A stretch of DNA of 5,391 nucleotides from positions 1 to 5,391 of the forward strand of contig QIGJ01000026.1 in NCBI GenBank assembly GCA_003229995.1. Direction: 5' to 3'. This DNA is from Gammaproteobacteria bacterium. Its GTDB lineage: Bacteria; Pseudomonadota; Gammaproteobacteria; SZUA-152. The notes beneath the pieces were generated by a model. It saw only the letters and a program-made list of their open reading frames with translations. It was not told the DNA's origin and ran no database searches. Shown in pieces: positions 5,171-5,391 of the stretch. The first letter of the stretch is position 1, and each line of letters opens with the position of its first letter. A program made the position numbers and the translations under genes.

Positions 5171-5310
5171 CTAAGCGAGAGATGACAGAGCAAATCCGCC
5201 AAATGAAAGAATTTGGTACTAAGGTGTCCAAAAAACAGGCTGTAGACACATTAAAAGCTGCAGGCATCATGAGTTCACAGTTCAAGAAAGCCCTTCAGAT
5301 CGCTTCTTAG
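5167..5310 (+). CDS. small hypothetical protein, 47 aa
   Basis: The ORF encodes a 47-residue soluble, basic, probably helical protein starting MTKREMTEQIRQM. GGTGAG (5153-5158) lies 8 nt before the ATG, a reasonable ribosome binding site; ATG 5182 is an alternative start. The middle reads KEFGTKVS, then A-x-x-x-L-x-x-AGI. From memory, this pattern resembles short uncharacterised bacterial proteins found beside toxin-like genes. There is no signal peptide, membrane segment or recognised DNA-binding motif. The next ORF begins 13 nt after its stop, so the two are probably one transcript. The function is unknown; an antitoxin or immunity role is only a guess from context. Confidence 0.6.
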   Translation: MTKREMTEQIRQMKEFGTKVSKKQAVDTLKAAGIMSSQFKKALQIAS

Positions 5311-5323
5311 ATAGACCCTTTTT

Positions 5324-5391
5324 ATGTACACGAACTATCCAAATATTGTCTTTGGGTTCCATGTGTGCGAGTTCTCATTAGCGGAAAAACT
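5324..5391 (+). CDS. start of an unidentified protein, cut by the window edge
   Basis: ATG 5324 opens a frame that runs off the window after 22 codons, starting MYTNYPNIVFGFHVCEFSLA. The same frame has a stop at 5312-5314, so no earlier start is possible. No Shine-Dalgarno sequence is visible; translation may depend on coupling to the 47-codon ORF, whose stop is 13 nt upstream. The stretch NIVFGFHVCE resembles, from memory, the N-terminus (NLVLGFHGCD type) of a group of uncharacterised bacterial proteins that I associate with ADP-ribosyltransferase-like folds. With only 22 residues this is weak, and the usual GCD reads VCE here. Confidence 0.5.
   Translation, partial: MYTNYPNIVFGFHVCEFSLAEK

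Noticed and set aside
1..5391. CRISPR array or prophage attachment site
   Set aside because: No regularly spaced direct repeats with unique spacers occur, and no tRNA 3'-end duplicate suggestive of an att site was seen next to tRNA-Val, tRNA-Ala or tRNA-Glu.

Overview
The window looks like chromosome from a gammaproteobacterium. The evidence is a full-length, E. coli-like GlnRS, a GluRS with the E. coli-type zinc motif, CCA-encoding tRNA genes, and gltX set among tRNA-Val, tRNA-Ala and tRNA-Glu genes (E. coli gltX is also flanked by tRNA-Val/Lys and tRNA-Ala operons). The genus cannot be named. The flanks and the carbonic anhydrase gene look more AT-rich than the gltX-glnS core.

Layout, left to right. 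Bases 1-290 hold no firm gene: perhaps the last 34 codons of an upstream protein, then a 104-bp MITE-like element with 31-bp imperfect inverted ends (162-265). A secreted alpha-type carbonic anhydrase gene (291-1052) begins 25 bp after that element and ends at a strong hairpin terminator. tRNA-Val(CAC) lies on the minus strand (1174-1248) with its own near-consensus promoter at 1318-1346. Then come gltX (1454-2863) and glnS (2874-4652), 10 bp apart and almost certainly one operon. tRNA-Ala(GGC) (4692-4770) and tRNA-Glu(UUC) (4836-4911) follow; their promoter's -35 box contains the glnS stop codon. A likely terminator and a second, one-sided copy of the repeat (4977-5063) come next. The right edge has a 47-codon ORF (5167-5310) and the first 22 codons of another gene, possibly a small two-gene module cut by the window end.

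The core is a Glu/Gln aminoacylation block: GluRS and GlnRS are co-transcribed, and tRNA-Glu, a GluRS substrate, is encoded just downstream. The most notable oddities are a 3-nt GAT duplication that gives tRNA-Ala a 10-nt T-loop, a 21-bp in-frame minisatellite in the 5' end of glnS that adds a Thr-rich tail to GlnRS, the dispersed MITE-like repeat in the carbonic anhydrase leader, and the truncated module at the right edge.
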